DNA of 64,000 bases, from assembly GCA_963717945.1 (NCBI GenBank), contig CAVQXT010000007.1:248001-312000 (forward strand), given 5' to 3'. Made by a program: the position numbers and the translations under genes. The stretch's first letter is position 1, and each line of letters begins with the position of its first letter. Source of the stretch: FEN-299 sp963717945. GTDB taxonomy: Bacteria; Acidobacteriota; Vicinamibacteria; Vicinamibacterales; Fen-181. The notes under the pieces were generated by a model. The model was not told where the DNA came from, did not search any database, and saw only the letters and a list, made by a program, of their open reading frames with translations. Of this stretch, positions 45,702 to 53,986 are shown one piece after another.

Positions 45702-47141
45702 ATGAAGGGTCGCCTGCTTTCGGCCGCCGTCCTCGTGCTCGGGCTCCTGACCGCCGCCGGCTGCAGCCAGCCGCCCGCCGCCCGGAAGACCGCTCAACCC
45801 GCCGCCGCGGCCGACGCGAGGCTCGCCGGCAGCTACCGGTTCGACCGCGCCGGCTGGATCTTCGTGCACCTCGAGGGGCCGCCCTCGACGCTCGGCTTCC
45901 AGCACGGCTACCTGCTCGCCGCGGAGACGGCGGACCTGCTGCGGGTGTTCCGCGCCTTCACCGAGCACCAGACGAAGAAGGACTGGGCGTTCTTCCGCAC
46001 GGCCTCCGAGCAGATCCTCTGGCCGAAGATGGACGCCGAGTACCAGCAGGAGATCGACGGGATCGTCGCCGGCCTGAACGCGAAGCAGGTGGCCGCCGAC
46101 CGGTGGGACATCGTGGCGCTCAACGCGATCGAGGAGCTGCCCGACTACTACGTGCCGTGGCTCGAGAAGCAGCAGGGCAAGAAGCCGACCCAGAAGGCGC
46201 CCGGCAACTGCAGCGCGTTTGTGGCGACCGGCAGTTACACGAAGGACGGCAAGATCGTCATCGCCCACAACGCGTGGACCAACTACGTGACCGGCGCCCG
46301 CTGGCAGATCGTCTTCGACCTCAAGCCCGAGAAGGGCTACCGGATCCTGATGGACGGCCTGCCGGGCGTCATCGTGAGCGACGACGACTTCGGCATCAAC
46401 GCGAACGGCCTCCTGGTGACCGAGACGACGATCACCGGGTTCGAGCTGTTCGACCCGAACGGCGTGCCCGAGTTCATGCGCGCCCGCAAGGCGCTGCAGT
46501 ACGCCGGCTCGATCGACGACTACGTGCGGATCATGCTGGACGGCAACAACGGAGCCTACGCCAACGACTGGCTCCTCGGCGACACCAAGACGGGCGAGAT
46601 CGCCCGGTTCGAGCTCGGCCTGAAGGAGCACACCGTCGAGCGGACCAGGGACGGCTACTTCGTCGGCTCGAACTTCCCGGTCGGCGAGAAGCTGATCCGC
46701 AACGAGACCACGTTCGACCCGAAGAAGAAGGACAGCTCGCCCAACGCCCGCCGCACGCGGTGGGAGCAGTTGATGGCCCAGTACAAAGGGAAAATCGACG
46801 TCGAGCTGGCGCGGCAGTTCGAAGGGGACAAGTACGACGTTATCGAGCAGAAGGACGGGCCGACCGAGCGGTCGCTGTGCGGATTGATCGACACCTCGCC
46901 GCGCGGCGTTCCGGAGTGGAACTGGCCGCCGTACTTCCCGGGGGGGACGGTGCAGTCGAAGGCCACCGACGCGACGCTGGCCCAGTCGATGCAGATGTGG
47001 GCGGCGATGGGACACCAGTGCGCGCCCGACTTCAAGGCGGACGCGTACCTGCAGCAGCACCCGGAGTTCGGCTGGGCCCGCGGCCTGCTGCGCGACATGC
47101 CGACCGGGCCGTGGACGCTGTTTGCGGCAGGGGGGCGGTAG
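45702..47141 (+). CDS. Phospholipase B-like / C45-type Ntn hydrolase lipoprotein
   Basis: A 479-residue lipoprotein (lipobox LTAAGCS). The conserved GNCSAFVATGSYTKDGKIVIAHNAW, with the cysteine as probable nucleophile after self-processing, and NGLLVTETTI, QYAGSIDDYVRIMLDGNNGAYANDWLLGDTKTGEIARFELG and YFVGSNFP are typical of phospholipase B-like proteins. They are amidases or lipases of the Ntn fold. I start at ATG 45702, preceded by GGAGGTG. An alternative ATG at 45690 lies nine bases after the -10 box and would be nearly leaderless. Confidence 0.82.
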   Translation: MKGRLLSAAVLVLGLLTAAGCSQPPAARKTAQPAAAADARLAGSYRFDRAGWIFVHLEGPPSTLGFQHGYLLAAETADLLRVFRAFTEHQTKKDWAFFRTASEQILWPKMDAEYQQEIDGIVAGLNAKQVAADRWDIVALNAIEELPDYYVPWLEKQQGKKPTQKAPGNCSAFVATGSYTKDGKIVIAHNAWTNYVTGARWQIVFDLKPEKGYRILMDGLPGVIVSDDDFGINANGLLVTETTITGFELFDPNGVPEFMRARKALQYAGSIDDYVRIMLDGNNGAYANDWLLGDTKTGEIARFELGLKEHTVERTRDGYFVGSNFPVGEKLIRNETTFDPKKKDSSPNARRTRWEQLMAQYKGKIDVELARQFEGDKYDVIEQKDGPTERSLCGLIDTSPRGVPEWNWPPYFPGGTVQSKATDATLAQSMQMWAAMGHQCAPDFKADAYLQQHPEFGWARGLLRDMPTGPWTLFAAGGR

Positions 47142-47144
47142 ATA

Positions 47145-47341
47145 ATCGGAACTGACGCAGAGGAATCGGAACTGACGCAGAGGGATCGGAACTGACGCAG
47201 AGGGATCGGAACTGACGCAGAGGGATCGGAACTGACAGGGTCGATTACTCTAGATTCACCCGATTACTCTGAGTTCACCGATTACTCTAAATTCACCGAT
47301 TACTCTAAGTTCACCGATTACGCTAGTTTCCCCGATTACCT
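47145..47341. repeat. Two adjoining tandem arrays (20- and 18-base periods)
   Basis: Five copies of an ATCGGAACTGACGCAGAGGG unit start at 47145, 47165, 47185, 47205 and 47225. They are followed from 47242 by an array of CGATTACTCTAAGTTCAC units (starts 47242, 47261, 47279, 47297, 47315, 47333). The last, truncated unit runs straight into the ATG of the next gene at 47342. No spacers occur, so this is not a CRISPR array. Confidence 0.92.
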
Positions 47342-48199
47342 ATGATTCGCCTCATTGCCCTGGACGTGGACGGTACCCTGCTCGACAGCGAGTGGTGCGT
47401 GCCGGCGGCCAACCGTGACGCGATCCGGCGGGCCACCGACGCCGGCGTCGAAGTGGCGCTGGTCACGGGGCGGCGGTTCGATTTCGCCAGGCCGGTCGTC
47501 GAGCAGATCGACGCGCCGCTCACGCTCATCGTGAGCGGCGGCGCGCTGGTCAAGAGCCGGGACGGCCGAACGCTCGCCCGCCACCTGCTGCCCGCCCGCG
47601 TCGCGCTGTCGGTGGTCGAAGCCACCCGTGATTTTCGCGACGCCACGGCCGTGGTCTTCGACCGGCCGCACGCGGCGCAGGTCGTGCACGAGCGGCTCGA
47701 CATCCGCGACAGCCACCGGCGTGCCTACTTCGAGCGCAACCGCGACGCGATCGCCGAGGTCGTGCCGCTCGAGTCCGCCCTGGTCGAAGATCCCATCCAG
47801 GTGATGTTCTCCGGCAGCGTCACCCGCATGCGGGAGCTGGCCGACCTCGTGCGGGCGCTCGAGGTCTCCGGCTCGGTCGCCCTCGCCGTCACCGAATACG
47901 AGCGGCGGGACTTCTCGCTGGTCGACGTCAACCGCGCCGGCTGCACCAAGGGGGCCACGCTCGCCGAGTGGGTGGCACGGCAGGGACTCACGCCGGCCGA
48001 GGTGATGGCCGTCGGCGACAACTTCAACGACCGGGAGATGCTCGAGTTCGCCGGCCTGGCCGTCGTGATGGGGAACGCCGTCGAGCCGCTGAAGCAGCTC
48101 GGCTGGCCGGTGACGCTCGACAACGACCATGGCGGCGTGGCCGCCGCGATCGAGCGGTTCGTCCTTCAGGACGGCTGTCACCGACCGCCGGGTTCGTGA
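47342..48199 (+). CDS. Cof-type HAD-superfamily phosphatase
   Basis: A 285-residue haloacid dehalogenase-like hydrolase of the Cof (IIB) class. Motif I is LDVDGTLLD, motif II is LVTGR, motif III includes GCTKGATLAEW and motif IV is GDNFNDREMLEF. Members dephosphorylate sugar phosphates, pyridoxal phosphate or flavin precursors; the substrate cannot be told. The start codon immediately abuts the 18-base tandem array, so it has no normal ribosome-binding site. The 3' end overlaps an inverted repeat (48163-48216). Confidence 0.88.
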   Translation: MIRLIALDVDGTLLDSEWCVPAANRDAIRRATDAGVEVALVTGRRFDFARPVVEQIDAPLTLIVSGGALVKSRDGRTLARHLLPARVALSVVEATRDFRDATAVVFDRPHAAQVVHERLDIRDSHRRAYFERNRDAIAEVVPLESALVEDPIQVMFSGSVTRMRELADLVRALEVSGSVALAVTEYERRDFSLVDVNRAGCTKGATLAEWVARQGLTPAEVMAVGDNFNDREMLEFAGLAVVMGNAVEPLKQLGWPVTLDNDHGGVAAAIERFVLQDGCHRPPGS

Positions 48200-48216
48200 A
48201 TCTCCCGTCCTGAAGG
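48163..48216. repeat. Inverted repeat at the HAD gene 3' end
   Basis: CCTTCAGGACGG (48163-48174) is inverted exactly at 48205-48216, spanning the stop codon of the HAD gene. It could act as a terminator or be a REP relative. Confidence 0.55.
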
Positions 48217-48306
48217 TATCCGCCGGCATCCCCCGTGCCGGCACTTGTGCCCGTTTTCACAAGCGCGCGCCCGGCCGGCAGCCGGGTGCCGCCCCGGTTG
48301 GTCATC

Positions 48307-50499
48307 ATGACGACGGTTTCCAGGCGGCGATTTCTCCAGATCTCGGGGGCCACGGCCGGCCTGGCCGCCGCCGGCTCGGCGGCCGGCGGCCTCTCTCGGA
48401 GGATGAGCGCGGCGGCGCGGGAGAAGGGCGTTCGGACGGTCCCTACCTACTGCGACATGTGCTTCTGGAAGTGCGGCGCGATCGCCACCGTGCGCGACGG
48501 GCGGCTGTGGAAGATCGAGGGGAATCCCGCCGACCCGCTGAGCCGCGGGCGGCTGTGCCCGCGCGGCACGGGCGGCGTCGGCGCCCACGTCGATCCCGAC
48601 CGGCTGAAGGCGCCGCTCGTCCGCCGGCAGAAGCGCGGCCAGGAGGAATGGGCCGAGGTCACCTGGGACGAGGCGCTGAACGTCGTCGCCGGGAAGCTGC
48701 AGAAGATCAAGGCGGAGCACGGCCCCGAGGCGGTCGCGCTCTTCTCGCACGGCATCGGCGGGACGTTCATCAAGCACACGCTCAAGGCCTACGGGACGCC
48801 GAACGTCGCTGCCCCGTCGTTCGCGCAGTGCCGCGGCCCTCGCGACGTCGGCTTCACCCTCACCTTCGGCGAAGAGGTCGGGTCGCCCGAGCGGACCGAC
48901 ATCCGCAATGCCCGCTGCCTCGTGCTCATCGGCTCGCACCTCGGCGAGAACATGCACAACACACAGGCGCAGGAGTTCGCCGAGGCGATCGGCGCCGGCG
49001 CCTCGATCATCGTCGTCGACCCCCGGTTCTCGGTGGCGGCGAGCAAGGCGAAACACTACCTCCCGATCACGCCCGGCGCGGACCTCGCCCTTCTGCTCGC
49101 GTGGATGAACGTGCTCGTCGCCGAGGGGCTCTACGACAAGGAGTACGTCGACGCCCACGGGTTCGGCTTCGAGCAGTTCAAGGCGGAGATCGCCGGCGCG
49201 ACGCCCGAGTGGGCGTATCCGGAGACCGGGATCGAGCCGGCCGTCATCCGCGAGACCGCTCGCGAGATGGCGAGGTACCGGCCCGCGACCCTGGTCCATC
49301 CCGGTCGGCACGTCACCTGGTACGGCGACGACCTCCAGCGGAGCCGCGCCATCGCGCTTTTGAACGCGCTGCTCGGCAGCTGGGGCCGGAAGGGCGGCTT
49401 CTGGAAGCCGGCGCAGATGAGCGTCCCCGGCTATCCGTATCCGGCGTATCCGACGCCGGGGAAAGGGAGGGTGGACAACCGGGACGGGAGGTTCCCGTTC
49501 GCGAGCGAGCCGGTCACGACCGCCATCCGCGAGGCGACGCTCACCGGCCAGCCGTACCCGGTCAAGGCCTGGGTCGTCTACGCGACCAACCTGCTCTACG
49601 CGATGCCCGACCAGCAGGCGACCATCCGCGCCATGCAGGCGCTCGACCTGCTGGTGGTCGTCGACGTCATCCCGAGCGAGATCGCCGGCTGGGCCGACGT
49701 GGTGCTGCCCGAGACGACGTATCTCGAGCGCTACGACGAGCTGAACGTCGAGTGGTTCCGCGAGCCGTTCGTGGCGCTGCGTCAGCCCGTCGTCCACGCC
49801 CCGCACGCGCAGAAGCCGAACTGGTGGATCGCGAGGCAGCTCGCCCTCAAGCTCGGCCTCGGGGCCTACTATCCCTGGACGACGATCGAGGAGTACCTGG
49901 ACCACCGGCTGAAGGGCGCGGGCCTGAGCTTGGCGACGCTCAAGCGGGAGGGGATCATCCGCGGCGGGACGCCGCCGGTGTTCTTCGAGGAAGGCCTCCA
50001 GCCGGAGTTTCCGACCCCATCGGGCAAGATCGAGTTCTATTCGACGCCGCTCCGGGAGGCCGGGTCCGACCCGGTGCCGAAGTTCAAGCGGCCCGAGCCG
50101 CCGCCCGAGGGCTCGTTCCGCCTGCTGTTCGGCCGGGCTCCGATGCACTCGTTCAGCCGCACGCAAAGCAACCCGATTCTCCACGACGGGATGGCGGAGA
50201 ACGAGCTGTGGGTAAACCTCCACGCCGCTTCCGGCCTGGGCTTCACGTCGGGGCAGTACGTCCGGGTGCGCAACCAGGACGGCGTCGTGAGCGACCGGAT
50301 TCGCCTCAAGGCCACCGAGCGCATCCGGCCCGACTGCGTCTACATGGTGCACGGGTTCGGGCACACGTCCAAGAGGCTCACCCGCGCGCTCGGCAAGGGC
50401 GCGAGCGACTCGCAGCTGATCACACGGTACGTCATCGACCCGCTCATGGGCGGCACCGGCATGAACGTCAACTTCGTCACGATCGAGGCGGGGGAGTAG
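48307..50499 (+). CDS. Molybdopterin oxidoreductase catalytic subunit (PhsA/PsrA-like)
   Basis: A 730-residue Mo/W-bis-PGD enzyme of the complex iron-sulfur molybdoenzyme family. A Tat signal (SRRRFLQISGATAGLAAAGS) sends it out folded. An N-terminal [4Fe-4S] site, CDMCFWKCG with a later RLCPRG, is intact. The likely metal-ligand Cys is in SFAQCRGPRD. The downstream NEVL/NPxx binding motifs for the pterin are replaced by family variants such as YATNLLYAMPDQQA. With the next two genes it forms a PsrABC-type complex for thiosulfate, polysulfide or a similar substrate. ATG 48307 gives the Tat motif its usual place. Confidence 0.92.
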   Translation: MTTVSRRRFLQISGATAGLAAAGSAAGGLSRRMSAAAREKGVRTVPTYCDMCFWKCGAIATVRDGRLWKIEGNPADPLSRGRLCPRGTGGVGAHVDPDRLKAPLVRRQKRGQEEWAEVTWDEALNVVAGKLQKIKAEHGPEAVALFSHGIGGTFIKHTLKAYGTPNVAAPSFAQCRGPRDVGFTLTFGEEVGSPERTDIRNARCLVLIGSHLGENMHNTQAQEFAEAIGAGASIIVVDPRFSVAASKAKHYLPITPGADLALLLAWMNVLVAEGLYDKEYVDAHGFGFEQFKAEIAGATPEWAYPETGIEPAVIRETAREMARYRPATLVHPGRHVTWYGDDLQRSRAIALLNALLGSWGRKGGFWKPAQMSVPGYPYPAYPTPGKGRVDNRDGRFPFASEPVTTAIREATLTGQPYPVKAWVVYATNLLYAMPDQQATIRAMQALDLLVVVDVIPSEIAGWADVVLPETTYLERYDELNVEWFREPFVALRQPVVHAPHAQKPNWWIARQLALKLGLGAYYPWTTIEEYLDHRLKGAGLSLATLKREGIIRGGTPPVFFEEGLQPEFPTPSGKIEFYSTPLREAGSDPVPKFKRPEPPPEGSFRLLFGRAPMHSFSRTQSNPILHDGMAENELWVNLHAASGLGFTSGQYVRVRNQDGVVSDRIRLKATERIRPDCVYMVHGFGHTSKRLTRALGKGASDSQLITRYVIDPLMGGTGMNVNFVTIEAGE

Positions 50500-50503
50500 G
50501 GCG

Positions 50504-51043
50504 ATGGCGCGTTACGGCATGGTGATCGACACCCGGAAGTGCGTCGGCTGCACCGACTGCGTCGTCGCCTGCAAGACCGAGAACCAGGTGCCCGACGCGC
50601 TGAACCGGGACTGGGTGGCCTACGATACCCGCGGGTCGTTTCCGACGCTGGCGCTCGAGATCCGCAGCGAGCGCTGCAACCACTGCGACAACCCGCCGTG
50701 CGTCGCCTGCTGCCCGACCGGGGCCAGCCACGTGGACCCGTTCGGGCAGATCGTGCTGGTGACGATGGAGCGGTGCATCGGGTGCAAGGCGTGCCTGGCG
50801 GCGTGCCCGTACGACGCGCGGTTCGTCAACCCCGACGGCTACGCCGACAAGTGCACGTTCTGCGTGCACCGCGTGAAAGAAGGGCTGGACCCCGCCTGCG
50901 TGTCGGTGTGCCCGACGCGCTGCATGACGTTCGGGGACCTCGAGGATCCGGCGAGCGAGGCCCGTCGGTTGCTGGGGTCGAGGCCTCACCATGCGCTCGA
51001 GGAAGCGGCGGGAACGGAGCCGAGGATCTTCTACCTCACGTAG
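50504..51043 (+). CDS. 4Fe-4S electron-transfer subunit (PsrB/NrfC-like)
   Basis: A 179-residue ferredoxin-type subunit with four [4Fe-4S] clusters. The Cys motifs are CVGCTDCVVACK, CNHCDNPPCVACCP, CIGCKACLAACP and CTFCVHRVKEGLDPACVSVCP. It should lie next to the molybdenum subunit and pass electrons between it and the membrane quinol site. There is no signal peptide of its own, so it would be co-exported with the Tat-bearing subunit. It starts five bases after the catalytic subunit stop. Confidence 0.95.
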   Translation: MARYGMVIDTRKCVGCTDCVVACKTENQVPDALNRDWVAYDTRGSFPTLALEIRSERCNHCDNPPCVACCPTGASHVDPFGQIVLVTMERCIGCKACLAACPYDARFVNPDGYADKCTFCVHRVKEGLDPACVSVCPTRCMTFGDLEDPASEARRLLGSRPHHALEEAAGTEPRIFYLT

Positions 51044-51051
51044 GAAGTAGT

Positions 51052-51137
51052 GGCGAGGAGCGAGGAGCGAGGGACGACATTGACGCGTAGGGGCGGGCCT
51101 TGTGCCCGCCCGTGGGTAGCGAGAGGGCGAGAGGGCA
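51052..51137. repeat. Heptads, REP palindrome and 8-base repeats
   Basis: GCGAGGA heptads (51054-51074) are followed by a REP-like hairpin (51091-51111, GGGCGGGCC pairing with its complement) and by a short GCGAGAGG 8-base repeat (51119-51135) that supplies the purine-rich ribosome-binding region of the next gene. The array lies in the middle of the sulfur operon. Confidence 0.7.
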
Positions 51138-51139
51138 CG

Positions 51140-52075
51140 ATGAGAGAGCTGGTGCTGACGCGACATAACGAGCTCGTCGACCCGTTGCTCCGCGTCTGGG
51201 GCTGGCAGGTCCCGGTCTACCTGTTCCTCGGCGGGTGGGTGGCCGGCATGATGATCATCGTCGGCTACTTCCTGTTGCGCGACCGCCATCGGCGGGAGTC
51301 GTGCGTGTGCGGCGTCCTGCCGTCGCTCGGCGTGCTCGTGCTGAGCGTCGGGATGCTCGCCCTCTTCCTCGACCTCGAGTACAAGCGGCACGTCTGGCGG
51401 CTCTACACCACCTTCCAGATCACGTCGCCGATGTCGTGGGGCGCCTGGATCCTGCTGCTGGTGTACCCGGCCCTGGCGGCCGCGTTCGTGCTGCACCCGC
51501 CGGAGCCGGTGCGCGGGATCTGGCCGCGCCTCGACGGGTGGTCCGCCGCGCTCGCCGAGCCGCGGCGGGTGCGCGCCATCGCGGTGGCGAACATCGTGCT
51601 CGGCGTCGGCCTGGGCATCTACACGGGCATCCTGCTGAGCGCGCTCGGCGCGCGGCCGTTCTGGAACAGCGCGATTCTCGGCCCGCTGTTCCTCGTCTCG
51701 GGCCTCTCGTCGGCCGCCGCATTCGCGCACCTGGTGGCCCGGCACGCCGAAGAGCGGGTTCTGCTCGCGACGGGCGACAACGTGTTCCTCGTGATCGAGC
51801 TGTTCGTGATCGGCCTGCTGCTCGTCGGGCTGCTCAGCTCGTCGCACGCGCACGTCGCCGCCGCCCGCCTGGTGCTCGGCGGGCCGTTCACCGGCGTTTT
51901 CTGGGTGCTCGTCATCGGCGTGGGCATCGTGATCCCGCTCGTGATCCAGGTTCTCGCCGTGTCGCACCGGATCCGCCACACGCCGCTCGCGCCGATCCTC
52001 GTCATGGCCGGCGGCCTGGCGCTCCGGTTCGTCGTCGTCGCGGTGGGGCAGTTCAGCCGCTGGCCGAAGGGGTAG
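51140..52075 (+). CDS. NrfD/PsrC-type membrane anchor
   Basis: A 311-residue polytopic membrane protein with about eight membrane segments, beginning VPVYLFLGGWVAGMMIIVGYFLL. It forms the quinol-oxidising or -reducing membrane part of a PsrABC-like complex. The TM segments contain conserved features such as YLFLGGWVAG and DLEYKRHVWRLYTTFQITSPMSWGAWILL. The start ATG 51140 is preceded by a GAGAGGG ribosome-binding site within the short repeat. It is 9 bases from the following YeeE/YedE gene. Confidence 0.9.
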   Translation: MRELVLTRHNELVDPLLRVWGWQVPVYLFLGGWVAGMMIIVGYFLLRDRHRRESCVCGVLPSLGVLVLSVGMLALFLDLEYKRHVWRLYTTFQITSPMSWGAWILLLVYPALAAAFVLHPPEPVRGIWPRLDGWSAALAEPRRVRAIAVANIVLGVGLGIYTGILLSALGARPFWNSAILGPLFLVSGLSSAAAFAHLVARHAEERVLLATGDNVFLVIELFVIGLLLVGLLSSSHAHVAAARLVLGGPFTGVFWVLVIGVGIVIPLVIQVLAVSHRIRHTPLAPILVMAGGLALRFVVVAVGQFSRWPKG

Positions 52076-52084
52076 CCGCAAGGT

Positions 52085-52618
52085 ATGTCAGACACACACG
52101 CATCACCGGGGCCGGCGCCGTACGCGAATCCATACCTGGCCGGCATCGGCCTGGGCCTGGTCCTGCTCGCGGCGTTCGTGCTCGTCGGCCGCGGGCTCGG
52201 CGCCTCGGGGGCCGCCAGCGCCGTCGTGGCCTGGGGCCTCGACCTGGTGTCGCCCTCGCACGCGCGCGGGCTGGAGTGGCTGTCGGGGCGCCTGACGACC
52301 GGCGAGAGCCCGCTCAAGGAGTGGCTCGTGTTCGAGGGGACCGGCGTCTTCCTCGGCGCGCTGGTCTCCGGCCTGCTGGCGCATCGGGCGGCGCTGGTCG
52401 TCGAGAAAGGGCCGCGCGTCACGACCGGCGTTCGGCTGGCGCTGGCCTTCGCCGGGGGCGCCCTGATGGCCGTCGGCGCCGCGTTCGCAGGCGGGTGCAC
52501 GAGCGGGCAGGCGCTGACCGGAGGCGCCTTGCTGAACCTGGGCAGCTGGGTGTTCATGATGATGGTGTTCGCGGGCGCCTACGCGGTCGCGACGTTCATG
52601 AGGTGGGAGTGGCGATGA
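52085..52618 (+). CDS. YeeE/YedE family sulfur transporter, first half
   Basis: A 177-residue membrane protein of the YeeE/YedE (DUF395) family. The conserved cysteine motif GGCTSGQALTGGALLNLGSWVFMMMVFAGAY lies in the C-terminal part. In E. coli the single-chain YeeE (TsuA) imports thiosulfate using cysteines in its two halves. Here the halves are separate proteins; the stop overlaps the next start by four bases (ATGA). The pair should supply sulfur substrate or move it across the membrane near the Psr-like enzyme. Confidence 0.88.
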   Translation: MSDTHASPGPAPYANPYLAGIGLGLVLLAAFVLVGRGLGASGAASAVVAWGLDLVSPSHARGLEWLSGRLTTGESPLKEWLVFEGTGVFLGALVSGLLAHRAALVVEKGPRVTTGVRLALAFAGGALMAVGAAFAGGCTSGQALTGGALLNLGSWVFMMMVFAGAYAVATFMRWEWR

Positions 52619-53223
52619 TGGCCCCGCTCCTCAAGTACGGCGTCTTCTCGGCGGAGACCGGCCTCGTCGTGGCGTTCGTCCTTGGCCTCGGCTTCGGCTT
52701 CGCGCTCGAGCGCGCCGGTTTCGGCAGCGCGCGCAAGCTGGTGTCGCAGTTCTACCTGGACGACCTGGCGGTCTTCAAGGTGATGTTCACCGCGATCGTG
52801 ACGGCGATGCTCGGCGTCACCTACCTGTCGTGGATCGGCGTGCTCGACCTGTCGCGCGTCTACCTGGCGCCGACCTTCATCCTCCCGCAGGTGGCGGGCG
52901 GACTCCTTCTCGGCGCCGGCTTCGTCGTCGGCGGCTACTGCCCCGGCACCGCGCTGGCCGCGACGGCGACCGGACGGATCGACGGCGCGATCTACGGCCT
53001 GGGCATCTACGCCGGCACGCTGCTGTTCGCCGAAGGCTACCCGGTATTCAAGCCGCTCCACACGGCGACGCCGCTCGGCCAGACGACGATCCCGCAGTCC
53101 TTCAACCTGCCATACGGGCTGGTGGTGTTCGCCGTGGTGCTGCTGGCCCTGGGCGGTTTCGCGGGGGCGGGGTGGATCGAGCGGCGCATGGCAGTGCGAA
53201 AGACAGCCTCGGACGCGCAGTAG
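52615..53223 (+). CDS. YeeE/YedE family sulfur transporter, second half
   Basis: A 202-residue membrane protein and partner of the previous one. It has about five membrane segments, the motif ALERAGFGSARKLVSQFYLDDLAVFKVMFTA and the second cysteine site GGYCPGTALAATATGRIDGAIYGLGIYAG. Together the two halves match a full TsuA-like channel. The start is ATG 52615 (or 52618), translationally coupled to the first half. A rhodanese gene follows after a heptad repeat gap. Confidence 0.88.
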   Translation: MMAPLLKYGVFSAETGLVVAFVLGLGFGFALERAGFGSARKLVSQFYLDDLAVFKVMFTAIVTAMLGVTYLSWIGVLDLSRVYLAPTFILPQVAGGLLLGAGFVVGGYCPGTALAATATGRIDGAIYGLGIYAGTLLFAEGYPVFKPLHTATPLGQTTIPQSFNLPYGLVVFAVVLLALGGFAGAGWIERRMAVRKTASDAQ

Positions 53224-53277
53224 TGGTCAGTGGCTAGTGATCAGTGGCTGGTCATCACGCGTGACCCACTAGCCACC
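53222..53277. repeat. Heptad-armed inverted repeat (AGTGGCT type)
   Basis: Units AGTGGTC, AGTGGCT and AGTGATC make the left arm, and the right arm holds the complement of AGTGGGT and GGTGGCT. It lies directly after the second YeeE gene and before the rhodanese gene. Confidence 0.75.
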
Positions 53278-53314
53278 GCGGTACGATTCGGTCCAGTCGG
53301 TTCTGAGCGAACTT

Positions 53315-53965
53315 ATGCGTGACTTCTTCGGTCGGCTAACTACGAATCAGCGCCTTGCCGCCCTCGCGCTGCTGCTCGGCGCCGTGGCGATCTTCGCCAC
53401 GCCGACGCGCGGCGGCCGCACCACGATCGACAGCCGCGAGATGGCGGCGCTGATGGCGCGGGGCGTCGACCGCGTCCAGCCGCGGACGCTGGCCGACTGG
53501 ATCATCCAGGGGCGCCGCGATTACCGGTTGATCGACCTGCGCGATGCCGCGGCGTTCGCCACGGGCGTCAGGATTCCGTCGGCCGAGAACATCCCCGTGT
53601 CGGCGCTGCCCGACGCCGGCCTGCCGGCCGACGAGAGGATCCTGCTCGTGGCCGACGACGAGGCGAGAGCGGCGCAGGCGTGGTTCCTGCTCTCGGCCCA
53701 GGGGTACAAGGGCGTGGCCATCGTCCGCGGCGGCTTGCGCGCGTGGCAGGACGAGGTCCTGTATCCACGGGTGGACGGAGTGGCGCCGGCCGACCGGGCC
53801 GCGCTCGAGGCGGTGAGCGCCCACTTCGGAGGGGCGCCGGTCGCGGGTGCCGCCGCCGGCGCGCCGCGGGCTCCGGCTCTCGCGCAGGCTGCCGCGCCTC
53901 CGCCCCTGCCTGCCGCAGCGGCCGCCAAGAAAGCCGCTCCAGCCAAGAAGCGCGAAGGATGCTAA
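53315..53965 (+). CDS. Membrane-anchored rhodanese lacking the active-site cysteine
   Basis: A 216-residue protein. One membrane segment (LAALALLLGAVAIFATP, residues 14-30) should place the rest outside the cytosol. The rhodanese domain (about 55-150) has RLIDLRDAAAFATGVRIPSAENIPV and GYKGVAIVRGGLRAWQDE. The catalytic loop, which normally reads C(R/x)xGxR, is LLVADDEARAAQAW, with no cysteine. A long Ala/Pro tail and Lys-rich end follow, finishing KKREGC with cysteine as the last residue. The terminal cysteine is the only one in the protein. It lies in the Psr/YeeE operon, so a sulfur-carrier role is plausible. Confidence 0.82.
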   Translation: MRDFFGRLTTNQRLAALALLLGAVAIFATPTRGGRTTIDSREMAALMARGVDRVQPRTLADWIIQGRRDYRLIDLRDAAAFATGVRIPSAENIPVSALPDAGLPADERILLVADDEARAAQAWFLLSAQGYKGVAIVRGGLRAWQDEVLYPRVDGVAPADRAALEAVSAHFGGAPVAGAAAGAPRAPALAQAAAPPPLPAAAAAKKAAPAKKREGC

Positions 53966-53986
53966 ACTCCCCGCGCAGGGGGAGCT

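Noticed and set aside
47145..47341. Possible CRISPR array
   Set aside because: The units are directly adjacent with no unique spacers, and two different periods are used; no cas genes are present.
51235..52611. A long upstream extension of the second YeeE/YedE gene
   Set aside because: The extra part overlaps the NrfD and first YeeE genes in another frame and reads as Arg-rich shadow; the coupled ATG at 52615 is the better start.
53315..53965. The rhodanese as a pseudogene
   Set aside because: The frame is intact, codon use is normal, and the protein keeps the fold motifs and a membrane anchor; only the active loop is changed.
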